Of a DNA stretch of 64,000 bases, positions 41,846 to 51,260 are shown piece by piece. Both the position numbers and the translations under genes were made by a program. This DNA comes from Thermococcus sp. 21S9. GTDB lineage: Archaea; Methanobacteriota_B; Thermococci; Thermococcales; Thermococcaceae. The notes under the pieces are model-generated. The model did no database searches and was not told the origin of the DNA. It saw nothing but the letters and a program-made list of their open reading frames with translations. The stretch's first letter is position 1. Each line of letters starts with the position of its first letter. The stretch lies in contig NZ_SNUS01000001.1 of NCBI RefSeq assembly GCF_012027635.1, forward strand, positions 1-64,000, written 5' to 3'.

Positions 41846-43285
41846 ATGGATGAAATCAAACTGCTTCGAGGGATTGCTTCAATTGCCATTATAGTCGCTA
41901 TCACCCTTGGGTTAGGGTTTGCTGTCCCGGATATTACCGTCCACACACAACCCATCGGTTACGGGAACTGTTACTTACAAAGCCCAATTTCTTGGGCAAC
42001 GATTTCACTGGAATGGAACAAAACGGGAAGTATAATACAAACCTGGACGTTAGCGGGTGCCACAGTTATATTCTCGAATAATGTCGTTGGAACTGTCAAT
42101 CTCACAGTCAAGCTTGTAATCTATGGGTACAACATAAATACAGGGGGTTTTTCTAACGATACAATACTTGCAACTTTCACTTCAAAAACAGGGGTTAATT
42201 CAGGGACGGTGTATGAGCTCTCCTTAAACTCAACCCCTTCGTACATAGTATCTGCACTCTTTCGCATTCCAGCCCCTCAAGTGAGAAATGCCACGGGAAT
42301 AATTCTCGGTGGAGAAACATCATGTGTTGGAAAGATTGGGGTTGTTATTTCGGGCATTGGAGTAGGTTCCTCAAGCTATGTGCCTCCTCCCGTGAACATA
42401 ACCCAAATCAATGTAACCGTGAACAATACCAACAACCCGGGGCTGAAGGATTACGTAGTGAACTTCACACTATCCCCCCTGTGTATACCCAATATCTCTA
42501 AGGTGTACATAACGGATTCCTCAGGCAACCCTCTGTATTTCTGGGCCTTCAACGATTCAACAAATGGAAAAATTTGGTTTTGGGTAAACTACACAGTCCC
42601 CGCAAACTCCATTGAACAGTTAGTCGTTCACATAAACGGAACAGGCATTAGTCAATATTTTGACCCATATCGCGTGTTCTGGTACTTTAATGACACCCAA
42701 ATATCATTGAGGGGGAGGTTCATTAGAGGACAAACGTATCTTGTAAATTACAATACGTATAACTTCATACAATCGGGATACCCCGGATACGCAATGGATA
42801 CCAATGCCACATTAGGAAAGCCCTCTTTGGGAAGTATAGTTTTACCTACATGGCTTGGCCCATACTTCATCCCCGTCGTAGATAATAATACTGGATACTA
42901 CTACGGATTGGGGGCCACTGGAAATGATTCAATATATGTAGTCCAGGGAAGCACCCCAGACAGTGTTAACAATGGAGGTTCACCGGTGGGAACCCTACCC
43001 TCCTGGGGACCGGGAATTTATTCAATAGTTAACTACCTCTATAATGGCAGTGTGCACACTAAAGTGTATTTTGAAATGTTCGGGTTCATTAATGGTTACT
43101 GGGATAGCAGTCTAAGTTTAAGCCAATACCTTATCCTTGGACAACGTTATGGAGGACCAAGCATATACGACTGGATTGGGTTAAGACCCATAGCAAATCC
43201 CTCCCCAAAAGTTACAATCCCATCTGACTGTGGAGCAAGTATAGGTGGTGGAGAATACACTTTCACTATCTACTTCCGGCCTTGA
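41846..43285 (+). CDS. AT-rich secreted/surface protein, pilin-like signal, DUF2341-like region
   Basis: About 480 residues. The N-terminus DEIKLLRGIASIAIIVAITLGLGFAV looks like a class III (prepilin-type) signal, with Arg-Gly before a long hydrophobic stretch. The rest is beta-rich with many N-x-S/T sites. The region from about residue 205 (DYVVNFTLSP, ITDSSGNPLYFWAF, IWFWVNYTVPANS) resembles DUF2341. Base and codon use are much richer in A and T than in all neighbours, suggesting horizontal acquisition. TTATTATAA at 41771-41779 serves as promoter. Two ATGs (41843, 41846) have no ribosome site. Confidence 0.7.
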   Translation: MDEIKLLRGIASIAIIVAITLGLGFAVPDITVHTQPIGYGNCYLQSPISWATISLEWNKTGSIIQTWTLAGATVIFSNNVVGTVNLTVKLVIYGYNINTGGFSNDTILATFTSKTGVNSGTVYELSLNSTPSYIVSALFRIPAPQVRNATGIILGGETSCVGKIGVVISGIGVGSSSYVPPPVNITQINVTVNNTNNPGLKDYVVNFTLSPLCIPNISKVYITDSSGNPLYFWAFNDSTNGKIWFWVNYTVPANSIEQLVVHINGTGISQYFDPYRVFWYFNDTQISLRGRFIRGQTYLVNYNTYNFIQSGYPGYAMDTNATLGKPSLGSIVLPTWLGPYFIPVVDNNTGYYYGLGATGNDSIYVVQGSTPDSVNNGGSPVGTLPSWGPGIYSIVNYLYNGSVHTKVYFEMFGFINGYWDSSLSLSQYLILGQRYGGPSIYDWIGLRPIANPSPKVTIPSDCGASIGGGEYTFTIYFRP

Positions 43286-44190
43286 TACCACTCCACCGTC
43301 TTCTTAAGTCCCCCTTCGAGGCTCCACTCGGGCTCGAAGCCGAGCTTCTTGATTTCCGTTATGTCAGCGAGACTGTGCCTTATGTCGCCGGGCCTTGGTT
43401 TGTCAAAGACTATCGAGCTCGTCGTCCCGGTTATCTCGATAATTTTCATCGCGAGTTCGAGAATGCTCGTCTGCTTTCCGGTTGCGACGTTGAAGACCCT
43501 TCCATTCGCTTTCTTGCTCTCGGCCACGAGAATGTTCGCCCTAACGACGTCCTTCACGTAGATGAAGTCGCGCGTCTGCTTGCCGTCACCGAAGATTACA
43601 AGGGGCTCTCCGGCCAGGGCCCTGTTGATGAAAATGCTTATCACTCCCGCGTACTGGTTAAAGCCCTGCCTCGGCCCGAAGACGTTGAAGTAGCGGAGAG
43701 AAACCACAGGTAAACCGTAGAGCTTGTGATAAACGCGAAGGTACTCCTCTACCGTCGCCTTAGTCACGCCATAGGGTGAGAGCGGTCTCGGCCGTTCCGT
43801 TTCCTTCAGCGGAAGGTTGGGGTTGTCACCGTAGACCGCAGCCGAGGATGCGAATATCAGCTTTCCGTGCCCATCAAGAAGAGCCCTGAGGATGTTGAGG
43901 GTTCCAAGGACGTTGACTTCCTCTGTGAAAATCGGGTCGCGTATGCTCTCGACGACGCTCACCTGTGCCGCCTCGTGGAAGACGTAGTCGGCGTTGCTTA
44001 TCAGCTCGGCTATCGCCTCGTAGTCCCTTATGTCGGCCTTAACCAGCTTTGCACCAGGCGGGATGTTCTCGGCTTTTCCGGTGTAGAGGTTGTCAATAAC
44101 GATGACATCGTTATCCTTGACCAGCTCCCAGGCTATGTGCGAACCTATGAAGCCGGCTCCCCCGGTGACGACGATTAGCTTGTTCCTCAT
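43270..44190 (-). CDS. galE: NAD-dependent UDP-sugar 4-epimerase
   Basis: 307 residues, extended short-chain dehydrogenase. Rossmann motif TGGAGFIGSH, DNLYTGKAENIP, ASSAAVYG and the catalytic SPYGVTK (Tyr-x3-Lys) are present, as are RYFNVFGPRQ and TSIL. Acts on UDP-glucose/galactose or their N-acetyl forms for glycan precursor synthesis. I use ATG 44190 because GGGG precedes it at a normal distance. Converges on the AT-rich gene with a 16-base overlap. Confidence 0.9.
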   Translation of the reverse strand: MRNKLIVVTGGAGFIGSHIAWELVKDNDVIVIDNLYTGKAENIPPGAKLVKADIRDYEAIAELISNADYVFHEAAQVSVVESIRDPIFTEEVNVLGTLNILRALLDGHGKLIFASSAAVYGDNPNLPLKETERPRPLSPYGVTKATVEEYLRVYHKLYGLPVVSLRYFNVFGPRQGFNQYAGVISIFINRALAGEPLVIFGDGKQTRDFIYVKDVVRANILVAESKKANGRVFNVATGKQTSILELAMKIIEITGTTSSIVFDKPRPGDIRHSLADITEIKKLGFEPEWSLEGGLKKTVEWYQGRK

Positions 44191-44221
44191 GTTCAACCCC
44201 AGGGAAGTAGAACAGGGCCCC

Positions 44222-44518
44222 TTAAGTTTCTTTCTCCGAGTAACTCATCCTGAGCTTCACGGCCTTCATCAGGTCCTCCTTCGTAGGGGGCCTCTCGGGA
44301 ACGTTTGAATAAGCATTAACGAGGTCGTTTATGATAATGATTAGTTTTTCAAGGATGTCCTTGCTCTTGTTCCAGGGCGTTGCGTAGCGGAACTCGATAA
44401 TCTCCGCAAGGTCGTCCAAGGTGAACTCGCAGATTACCTTCTCGCTGGGACACTCAACGAGAAGCAACTTGCCGTTTTCCAGGACAACCTTAACGTCAAC
44501 CTTGGGGGCCTTCACCAT
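44222..44518 (-). CDS. Small hypothetical protein, 98 residues
   Basis: I do not recognise it. The first half is beta strands (KVDVKVVLENGKLLLVEC, VICEF) with two Cys, and the second half is a helix (KSKDILEKLIIIINDLVNAY) and a basic tail. It is separated from the epimerase gene by 31 bases, so it may be in the same transcript. The ATG has only a weak site upstream. The region upstream shares its 155 bases with the purA promoter. Confidence 0.55.
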   Translation of the reverse strand: MVKAPKVDVKVVLENGKLLLVECPSEKVICEFTLDDLAEIIEFRYATPWNKSKDILEKLIIIINDLVNAYSNVPERPPTKEDLMKAVKLRMSYSEKET

Positions 44519-44605
44519 TGGGCATCACATTACTACATTGGGCACCAACGTACTTTAAGGTTGTGCTCCGTAGCGTTGAAACTTCGGGGCCAGGGGAACA
44601 CTAAA

Positions 44606-44641
44606 TTGACATTGTAATGTCAACTTCGAAACCATTATAAG
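44606..44641 (+). promoter_or_regulatory. purA promoter with perfect 8-base dyad
   Basis: TTGACATT-GT-AATGTCAA (44606-44623) is a perfect 18-base inverted repeat, ten bases before the TATA box CATTATAAG (44633-44641). The predicted start is near 44663, with GGTAAGGAG as ribosome site. The position upstream of BRE/TATA suits an activator, or a repressor that blocks TFB. Confidence 0.6.
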
Positions 44642-44673
44642 GCCCTTATTGACTTAAACGTTGGTAAGGAGCC

Positions 44674-45693
44674 ATGCCGAGCTACATCGTTGTTGGCGGT
44701 CAATGGGGAGACGAGGGAAAAGGTTCAATCATAGCATACCTTGCCCTGAAGGACGAGCCCGAAGTCATAGCACGCGGCGGCGTTGGGACGAACGCGGGAC
44801 ACAGCGTTTTTATCAACGGGAAGAAGTACGCGGTGAGACAGCTTCCCACGGGTTTCATGCAAACAAAGGCGAGGCTTCTCGTCGGTGCCGGCGTTCTCGT
44901 TGACCCGGAGGTTTTCTTCCACGAGCTTAAACACCTCAGTGACTTCAACGTCGCCGAGAGGGTTGGAATAGACCACCGTTGCGCGATAATCGAGGAGAAG
45001 CACAAGCAACTCGACCGCTCCAACAGCCACCTACATGAGAAGATAGGAACGACGGGGAGTGGTTGTGGGCCCGCTAACGCTGATAGGGTCATGAGGAAGG
45101 CGAAGCTCGCGAGAGATATTCCGGAGCTCAAGCCCTACCTGACAGACGTCGCCCAGGAAGTGAACGATGCGCTCGACGAGGGGAAGCTTGTCCTCATCGA
45201 GGGAACCCAGGGGTTCGGGCTGAGCCTCTACTACGGCACCTACCCCTACGTGACCTCCAAGGACACCACAGCCTCAGCAATAGCGAGCGACGTCGGAATA
45301 GGCCCGACGAGGGTTGACGACGTCATAGTGGTCTTCAAGAGCTTTCCGACAAGGGTTGGAGCCGGACCATTCCCGACGGAGATGAGCCAGGAGGAAGCGG
45401 AAAAGCTCGGTCTCGTCGAGTACGGAACCGTAACCGGCAGGAGAAGGCGCGTCGGCTGGTTCGATTTCGAGTTCGCCCGCTACTCCGCAAGAATCAACGG
45501 AGCGACGATGCTCGCTTTGACGATGCTCGACAAATACGATAGGGAAGCCTTCGGCGTAACCGATTACGATAAACTGCCGAAGAGGGCGAAGGAGTTCGTG
45601 GAGGAAATAGAGGAGAGAGTTGGAGTTCCGGTTGGACTCATAAAGACCGGGCCCGAGCTGGAGCACATCATCGACAGGCGAGACGTCATTTGA
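44674..45693 (+). CDS. purA: Adenylosuccinate synthetase
   Basis: 339 residues, the short archaeal form, lacking parts of the bacterial enzyme of about 430. [16 protein letters not shown] is the P-loop with the catalytic Asp, [11 protein letters not shown] holds the catalytic His, [10 protein letters not shown] and [20 protein letters not shown] follow. Uses GTP to join IMP and aspartate in AMP synthesis. Strong GGTAAGGAG ribosome site. It converges with the PepSY-like gene with an 8-base overlap. Confidence 0.96.
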   Translation: MPSYIVVGGQWGDEGKGSIIAYLALKDEPEVIARGGVGTNAGHSVFINGKKYAVRQLPTGFMQTKARLLVGAGVLVDPEVFFHELKHLSDFNVAERVGIDHRCAIIEEKHKQLDRSNSHLHEKIGTTGSGCGPANADRVMRKAKLARDIPELKPYLTDVAQEVNDALDEGKLVLIEGTQGFGLSLYYGTYPYVTSKDTTASAIASDVGIGPTRVDDVIVVFKSFPTRVGAGPFPTEMSQEEAEKLGLVEYGTVTGRRRRVGWFDFEFARYSARINGATMLALTMLDKYDREAFGVTDYDKLPKRAKEFVEEIEERVGVPVGLIKTGPELEHIIDRRDVI

Positions 45694-47737
45694 CGGCGTA
45701 CTTGCCCTCGACCTGGGCCAGCTTGAGCTTTGAGGTGATGCCACTTCCCGGAACGAAATCATGCTCGATTAGCTCCCCTGTGAGGGTGTTGTACTTGCCG
45801 AAGTAGATTCCCCTCCTTCCGACTCCTTTTATTCCCGCGTAGCCCTCCTCAAGGTTGTGCGCTATCCACTCAACCTCTATGGTGTCCCCGTAGCTCTTCT
45901 TCACGAACTCCGTGAAGGCCTTGGTTATGACGCTCTCGATGTACTGGTAGTCAAAGTCGAGGACCTCTCCGCTCGTCCTGTGAACCGTCAGCCGTCCAAA
46001 GGCCTTCACACCGGTAAATTCAACCTCCCAGTGGTCGGACAGCTTGAGGCCTTCAATTGAGGGGCTCGGCTCGACTTCGCGGATTTTGGAGAGCGCAATT
46101 TCCTCAACGACCTCCTTTTTGAGGAAGCGGTCGAGTTCCTGAATTTCGCCGGAGCGGGAGACGAAGACCTTAACGACGTCCCTGTCGCCCTCAAGGGTGA
46201 GTGTAAACCCTTTCTCAACCTCCTCGGTGAAGAGGACACTGTAACGGCGGTACTTCCTGACCGCGAGTTCAACCGCCACACTGGAACCTATTTCAAGGGC
46301 CGTCTCAAGGATTTCCCCGGTCTCACCGTCGTATGCTAAGTACGCCCTGAGGCCGTTGCCTTCAAACTCGGCCCTGACGACCTCGTGGTCCATAACCTGA
46401 CAGGACTTCAGCTCAAGGTCTTTGACGACATCCAAAATTTCACCCGCGGTCTTCCTAAGGAACTCCTCGGGAGAACCCAGGTTCCTTGTGTCAACGATTT
46501 CACCCGTCTTCTGGTCGAGTTTCAGGACGAGAACCCTTCCGTTGGCCAGAATGTCAACGAAGACAGCACTGGGGCGCCTCTCAACGCCTATGACATGCCC
46601 ATCGCTGTACTTTGAAAGAACGACCTCGAGCATTGCCTCCTCGGTGAGGACGGGCTGGAACCTCCTGACGCTTCCGCTGTAAGAGTTCAGCTCTATCTCG
46701 AAGAGATACCTCCTGGCCTTGCCCCTCATCAGGGTAAAGCGTCCCCTGCGGACGATTTCCAGGGTAAGGGGCTCTTCACCGAGTTCAGCCCTGACGCGCT
46801 CCCTCGCCAGCTTAACGAGCTCTTCCTCGCCGAGGGGCTCTCCCTCAGCACTCACGCGACCGACCGTGAAGTCGAAGGAAACCCTAACAGTTCTGGGCCC
46901 AATGGAGAAGAGGATTACCGCGCCCTCGGGCACGTAGGCTTTCCTTGAGTGAAGAACCCGCAGGTCGAGCCATCCCTTTCTAACGGCCTCCTCAACGACG
47001 GGCTTCGTTGGGTCCGTTTCCTCCCCGACCTCCACTTCCGTCGCCAGAACGGTTGCAACGTCCTCCAGGAGAACCTTCATCGCAAGGCCCTTGAGCTCAC
47101 CGTCAACGTTCAGTACGACCTTTTTCCCATCATAAAACGCCTTACCGCTCTCGTTTTCCCTCGACCACGAGACGACGTAGACGGGTTTGAACTTCAGTTT
47201 TAGACCCTCAAGCTTGATTTCCTCCGGCCGAACGCTGAACTTGTAGGACACGACCCGCTTTGCCTCGTCCACGAGCTTTTGGGACGAGACCGGCTCCACA
47301 AGTGGGCCGTCGAGGACAAACTCTTTCAGCTTCTCCGGCCTCTCGCGCTCGGGAAGGAACTTCTCAAGAAGGGTTTTCGGCGGTTCAATCTCGTAGCGGT
47401 TGAAAGCCTCGGCAAGCCATTCGGGTCCGAGCACGGTAACACCGTCGAGACCGTAGTCAAGCCCGTCAAGGGTTATCAGGACAACCCTCCCGTGCCCGGA
47501 CAGTGCCTTTTCAAGCCAGTCCCTCCGGGGTTTTCCGCGCAATAATGCAACGGCAAGCGTTTCCTTTCCGTGGAACGGGTCCTCCCTCTCGCCGGTGACT
47601 ATCACGAGGCGCGATTTACCTCTTCTCTTGTACTCCCTCCCGGTTTCATTAAAGCCGGCCCTGTTAAGGAGCTCGGCAAGGCCTTCCACTATGAAATCCT
47701 CGGGTGCAAGCAGTATTATCGAAGGTTCCCAGGGCAT
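45686..47737 (-). CDS. Large cytosolic protein with PepSY-like repeats
   Basis: About 683 residues, start ATG 47737 after GGGGAGT. There is no signal peptide. Residues 1-150 form an alpha/beta domain opening [18 protein letters not shown]. From about residue 290 onward the sequence is a series of repeats, each a helix ([55 protein letters not shown]) followed by two or three strands with a D-x-x-T-G-E turn ([20 protein letters not shown]), like PepSY domains. PepSY is usually extracytoplasmic, so this is odd. Function unknown; perhaps peptidase regulation. Confidence 0.7.
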   Translation of the reverse strand: MPWEPSIILLAPEDFIVEGLAELLNRAGFNETGREYKRRGKSRLVIVTGEREDPFHGKETLAVALLRGKPRRDWLEKALSGHGRVVLITLDGLDYGLDGVTVLGPEWLAEAFNRYEIEPPKTLLEKFLPERERPEKLKEFVLDGPLVEPVSSQKLVDEAKRVVSYKFSVRPEEIKLEGLKLKFKPVYVVSWSRENESGKAFYDGKKVVLNVDGELKGLAMKVLLEDVATVLATEVEVGEETDPTKPVVEEAVRKGWLDLRVLHSRKAYVPEGAVILFSIGPRTVRVSFDFTVGRVSAEGEPLGEEELVKLARERVRAELGEEPLTLEIVRRGRFTLMRGKARRYLFEIELNSYSGSVRRFQPVLTEEAMLEVVLSKYSDGHVIGVERRPSAVFVDILANGRVLVLKLDQKTGEIVDTRNLGSPEEFLRKTAGEILDVVKDLELKSCQVMDHEVVRAEFEGNGLRAYLAYDGETGEILETALEIGSSVAVELAVRKYRRYSVLFTEEVEKGFTLTLEGDRDVVKVFVSRSGEIQELDRFLKKEVVEEIALSKIREVEPSPSIEGLKLSDHWEVEFTGVKAFGRLTVHRTSGEVLDFDYQYIESVITKAFTEFVKKSYGDTIEVEWIAHNLEEGYAGIKGVGRRGIYFGKYNTLTGELIEHDFVPGSGITSKLKLAQVEGKYAVK

Positions 47738-47805
47738 AGTGACTCCCCGTAAGAATTCGGTGGGGAGGGATAAATAGTTTATGGCACGTAAAAAGGGGTT
47801 AATAA

Positions 47806-48588
47806 TCACTTCGAGTAAGCCCTATCCACGAGCCATCTAACGATTGTCCTGTGAAAGTCATCCGCCCACTCGGGGTCATCGAATATCTCGTGGTAGGCTC
47901 CCTCAAATTCCCGGAGCGTTTTGTCTTTCACCTTAAGCCTTTCAAAGAGCCTTCTTGAGCCTTCAGGGGGCGTTATCACGTCCCCGGTTCCAACGAGCAG
48001 GAGAACCGGGACTTCTATTCTCTCCACTTCAAGGTGCGCCAGCTCCATGTTAACGAAGATGCTCCTTCCGAGCTTCGCCGAAATCCTGTCGTGGACGAGC
48101 GGGTCCTCAACGTACCTCCTCACGGCATCTTTGTTCCTTGAGAGAAGTTCAGGTTTTATGCCGTTGGAGAGAACAAGGCCGGGGGCGACCTTTCCGAGGA
48201 ACTTCGCGAGGGCCACCATAAAGCCCGGCGTTTCCGGACTCTTAGCGAGGGCTGGAGACGAAGCTATTACTCCCCTAATCTTGTCGGGTCTCGTCTCAGC
48301 GTATCGGATAACGGTCAAACCGCCGAGACTGTGGCCGAAGAGAAAAGGCTTCTCACCTAATTCCTCAATTATGTAATCAATTATTTCCATAGCTTCCTCG
48401 ACGCTCGTGTGCCCTCTCTTGCCAGGACTCTTGCCGTGTCCGGGCCAGTCGAAGGTGTAAACCGCGAAGCCGGCCTCGTTGAGCTCCCTAATCAGTCGTT
48501 CGTACCTTCCGCTGTGCTCCCCAAGGCCGTGAACGAGGACGACCCAACCGAGCTCCGGTTCGCCGAACTTTTCCCTGTAAACCTCCAT
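47806..48588 (-). CDS. Alpha/beta hydrolase, monoacylglycerol-lipase type
   Basis: 260 residues. The oxyanion segment HGLGEHSGRY near residue 24, nucleophile elbow FGHSLGGLT (Ser about 90), acid Asp in GTGDVITPPEG and catalytic His in GAYHEIFDD complete the triad. FDWPGHGKSPGKRGH is typical of the lysophospholipase/monoglyceride lipase family described in Thermococcales. Cytosolic, no signal peptide. ATG 48588 follows TAGGTG. The gene nearly abuts the PIN-domain gene at 48590. Confidence 0.9.
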   Translation of the reverse strand: MEVYREKFGEPELGWVVLVHGLGEHSGRYERLIRELNEAGFAVYTFDWPGHGKSPGKRGHTSVEEAMEIIDYIIEELGEKPFLFGHSLGGLTVIRYAETRPDKIRGVIASSPALAKSPETPGFMVALAKFLGKVAPGLVLSNGIKPELLSRNKDAVRRYVEDPLVHDRISAKLGRSIFVNMELAHLEVERIEVPVLLLVGTGDVITPPEGSRRLFERLKVKDKTLREFEGAYHEIFDDPEWADDFHRTIVRWLVDRAYSK

Positions 48589-48589
48589 C

Positions 48590-48997
48590 TCAATCACCTA
48601 GCCAGACCCGTTTAAGGGGGAGAACGTCAAAATCTTCATCTTCACTAACTATCGCTTGGAGACCGTTGTTCTCTATAACCGCAACGTGGAGGGCATCGGA
48701 GGGGCGGAGGTTGTACTGGAAGATAACCCCCTTGGCTGTTAAATAGTCCTGAAACGTTAGTGGAAGAACTCTAACCGCGGGCAGAACGATGTCGTCTATG
48801 AACTCGAGTGTATCCTTGTAAGCTATTCCGTACTTGCGCTTTGAGACGTGGATTAGTTCATCAAGAACCAGCACGTCCGTGTAGAGTTCATGCTTCTGAG
48901 TAAGGTCAGCGTAGAATTCATCGAGCTCGTCGGCGATATCATCTGGAATCCGCGAGTTGAGATAAACGAAAAGGTTTGTATCGATGAAGAGCTTCAT
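48590..48997 (-). CDS. vapC: PIN-domain toxin VapC
   Basis: 135 residues. Active-site acids are in MKLFIDTNLFVYL, VLDELIHVS, LRPSDALHVAV and IVSEDEDFDVL. Predicted RNase of a VapBC pair with the AbrB-type gene, whose stop it overlaps by four bases. It ends just before the lipase start, so read-through to the lipase is possible but need not matter. Confidence 0.92.
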   Translation of the reverse strand: MKLFIDTNLFVYLNSRIPDDIADELDEFYADLTQKHELYTDVLVLDELIHVSKRKYGIAYKDTLEFIDDIVLPAVRVLPLTFQDYLTAKGVIFQYNLRPSDALHVAVIENNGLQAIVSEDEDFDVLPLKRVWLGD

Positions 48998-49269
48998 TCC
49001 TCAATCCCCCAGACCTCGTCAAACTCGTCTTCAAGGCTTATCCCCTTCAGCTCTCCCAGTTTTGCCGGCTTAGTGCCTCTTCGCTTCTCGTGATACTCCT
49101 TGAGCTTTCTAAGGAGTTCCTCTTTGCTCGGTGGTTTTTTGATGACGAGACCTTCCTCCGTAGGCTCAACTATGACTTCCCCGCCCTCCTTTATGCCGTA
49201 GGCCTCGCGAAAAACCTTGGGGATGACAATCTGTCCCTTGGGGCCTACCTTCAAGCGTATGCTAACCAA
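48994..49269 (-). CDS. vapB: AbrB/SpoVT-type antitoxin
   Basis: 91 residues. The N-terminal VSIRLKVGPKGQIVIPKVF is an AbrB DNA-binding hairpin; a second strand VIVEPTEEGLVIKK follows, and the tail is acidic (SLEDEFDEVWGIEE). The start is uncertain: TTG 49269 lies 6 bases after GGGTGAT, while the frame is open to 49326. Neutralises the adjacent VapC and probably autoregulates. Confidence 0.85.
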   Translation of the reverse strand: MVSIRLKVGPKGQIVIPKVFREAYGIKEGGEVIVEPTEEGLVIKKPPSKEELLRKLKEYHEKRRGTKPAKLGELKGISLEDEFDEVWGIEE

Positions 49270-49322
49270 AGGTATCACCCTGTATAACTCGCGGTTCAAC
49301 AAAATAAAGCTTTCGAGAAAAG

Positions 49323-49982
49323 TCAAGAGGAAAACGCGCTCTCCCTGAGCTTCTCGTTGACAAATCGGACGAGCTTCTCAACGTCCCGTTCAATGGTATC
49401 GGGCTCGGGTTTCATGAGGACGTAGAAGACGTTTGTTTTAGGCGTCAGGGAGACGTGCTTGACGTTGTGGGGGTTTGAAAGGCTCTCGACGAGCTCCTTA
49501 AGTTTGATTACGTCCCGCTTCTTCTCGTAGAGTGCCTCGTATTCCTTGCCGGCTATCTCAATTGTCTCTCTCTGGAGAAAGTCCTCGTTCTCGATGTTCG
49601 GGCTGAGCCGGTAGTAGCCCTTCTGGATTAGGTGGGCCTCGCGCTTAATCTCTGCGAAGGGTCTGATGACAAAGTAAATCTTGTCGTGCCTGCTCGTGAG
49701 GAGAGCAACCGGGAAGTAGAGGAGGCTGTGCCTCGGGAGGAGCGTTAGCGTGTACTCGAACTTCCTGATGTTGTCGCGGTTGACCTTATACACCGCCCGG
49801 AAGCCGATGTAGCCACCGAGCCACACGTAGTCCTTGTCCTCGGGCTTTACAACCTCCTCGATTGAGCGGAGGTAGTGTTGCATCAGCTGGAGATTGAGCT
49901 TCCGGCCCTTGTAGAACTGAATCGATGTCAGCGCGGCAACAACCATGAGCGCGAACAGCAGGGTTGGACTTATTTCCATCAT
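49323..49982 (-). CDS. Membrane-anchored protein of the ArsA/DUF59 operon
   Basis: 219 residues with one N-terminal membrane segment (about 5-22) and a soluble domain facing the cytosol or outside. The soluble part has strands such as VYKVNRDNIRKFEYTLTLLPR and KHVSLTPKTNVFYVLMKPEP, and no Cys. I do not recognise the family. The start overlaps the DUF59 stop as ATGA, placing it in the four-gene operon with ArsA. The membrane anchor suggests it could be the receptor or client of the ATPase. Confidence 0.7.
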   Translation of the reverse strand: MMEISPTLLFALMVVAALTSIQFYKGRKLNLQLMQHYLRSIEEVVKPEDKDYVWLGGYIGFRAVYKVNRDNIRKFEYTLTLLPRHSLLYFPVALLTSRHDKIYFVIRPFAEIKREAHLIQKGYYRLSPNIENEDFLQRETIEIAGKEYEALYEKKRDVIKLKELVESLSNPHNVKHVSLTPKTNVFYVLMKPEPDTIERDVEKLVRFVNEKLRESAFSS

Positions 49983-50269
49983 ACATCACCCGGGTAATAC
50001 CTCTGGAGTGTAGTGTCGTCGAGTATTTCAAACTTTCCTATTCCCGCTTCCTCGAGTACCTTCACGATGTCCTTGATTATCCTCGCCTGAACCGGCCAGG
50101 CGAGGGCGCTTGAAACCGGACCTGGAGGAGTGTTCCGGGCGAAGGCGAGGTATATCTGTATCCCCTCCTCATCTTCAATAATCGTCGAAACGAGCCCCTC
50201 GCTCACGATGTCAACCCCGGTGAAGGGGTTCTTAACTGATTTCAGCAACTCAAGAACCTCCTCCTTCAA
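49979..50269 (-). CDS. DUF59 / MIP18-type Fe-S assembly protein
   Basis: 96 residues. LLKSVKNPFTGVDIVSEGLV matches the DUF59 core D-P-x-G-x-D-I-V-x-L-G, with Lys-Asn in place of Asp at the start. The conserved Cys of the family that sits late in the domain is absent here, as far as I can see. Family members bind or hand over Fe-S clusters (SufT, MIP18, N-terminus of Mrp). Overlaps ArsA by 20 bases and the membrane protein by four. Confidence 0.75.
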   Translation of the reverse strand: MKEEVLELLKSVKNPFTGVDIVSEGLVSTIIEDEEGIQIYLAFARNTPPGPVSSALAWPVQARIIKDIVKVLEEAGIGKFEILDDTTLQRYYPGDV

Positions 50270-51251
50270 GAATCATTCCCCCGAGCCTTCTGAGCCAGTC
50301 GAGGCCCCTCGGCTCCTCCGCGAACATCGGGAGCTTTATGACGTCTATGCCCCTGAACTTCCGCTCGACCTCTTCGAGAACCCTCTTCTGGGCCTCCATC
50401 TTGACCTTCAGCTCCGGAACCTCTTCCTTGAGCTGGATTACCTTGTTCACCACTATGAGCCTCAGCGGGACGTTGAACTTCTTCAGGCTCCCGTAGGCCC
50501 TCTCGGTCTCGTAGAGCGGGAGCATCTCGGGGTTCATAACGGCAACGACGCTCGTTTTCTCGGGGTTGGTTATCACCTTCTCGACGAATTCAACTTCCCT
50601 CCTGTACTGGAGGAGCTCCCTCATAACGGGGTCTTCCGCCTCGTCTTTCGGGAGCTTGAACTTCTCCCCGTCTATCTCGTACTCTTCCTCCCCCTTGATT
50701 TTGGCTATCGCCTTCCTCCTCTGGAGTATCTTGCGCCTTATGTCAATCAGCTTGTCTGCCCATATCAGGGAAATCCTCGGAAGGGCGAGAACGCGGAGCG
50801 TTAGGCCCGTGGGAGGAGTATCGAAGACGATAACGTCCCACTTGTCACCTTCGCTCAGGATTTCCCTTATGGCCTCAAGCGTCGCGTACTCCTCGATTCC
50901 CGGGGAGTAGCTGAGGACCTCGAAGTACTTCTCGAGGTTTATGACTGTCAGATAGCGGTACATGTTCTTGAGGTTCTTCTCGAGGTGCTTGAGATAGGCC
51001 TTAATCAGCTTCTCCATGTCGAGTTCGCTCGCGTAGAGGTTGTCGAGGATTCTCTTAGGCTTGTCGTTCAGCTTCTCCATGAGGACGTCGCCGAGGTTGT
51101 GGGCGGGGTCGAGGGACACTATCAGCGTTTTGTATCCCCTCTCGGCCAATCCAACGGCTATTGAAGCGCTCGTCGTGGTTTTGCCGACCCCACCCTTTCC
51201 TATGACAAAAAGGACCCTGAAGCCCTCCTTGGGAACGAGGTACTCCCTCAT
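50250..51251 (-). CDS. ArsA/Get3-family ATPase
   Basis: 333 residues. GKGGVGKTTTSASIA is the deviant Walker A of the SIMIBI class, LIVSLDPAHNLGDVL is switch I, and VIVFDTPPTGLTLRVLALP is switch II. In this family it moves arsenite or, as Get3, tail-anchored membrane proteins. There is no duplicated ATPase half, so a homodimer as in Get3. The CxxC zinc motif of eukaryotic Get3 is not seen. Neighbours (DUF59, membrane protein, 88-residue protein) suggest a membrane or Fe-S carrier role. Confidence 0.88.
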   Translation of the reverse strand: MREYLVPKEGFRVLFVIGKGGVGKTTTSASIAVGLAERGYKTLIVSLDPAHNLGDVLMEKLNDKPKRILDNLYASELDMEKLIKAYLKHLEKNLKNMYRYLTVINLEKYFEVLSYSPGIEEYATLEAIREILSEGDKWDVIVFDTPPTGLTLRVLALPRISLIWADKLIDIRRKILQRRKAIAKIKGEEEYEIDGEKFKLPKDEAEDPVMRELLQYRREVEFVEKVITNPEKTSVVAVMNPEMLPLYETERAYGSLKKFNVPLRLIVVNKVIQLKEEVPELKVKMEAQKRVLEEVERKFRGIDVIKLPMFAEEPRGLDWLRRLGGMILEGGGS

Positions 51252-51260
51252 GCTACCACC

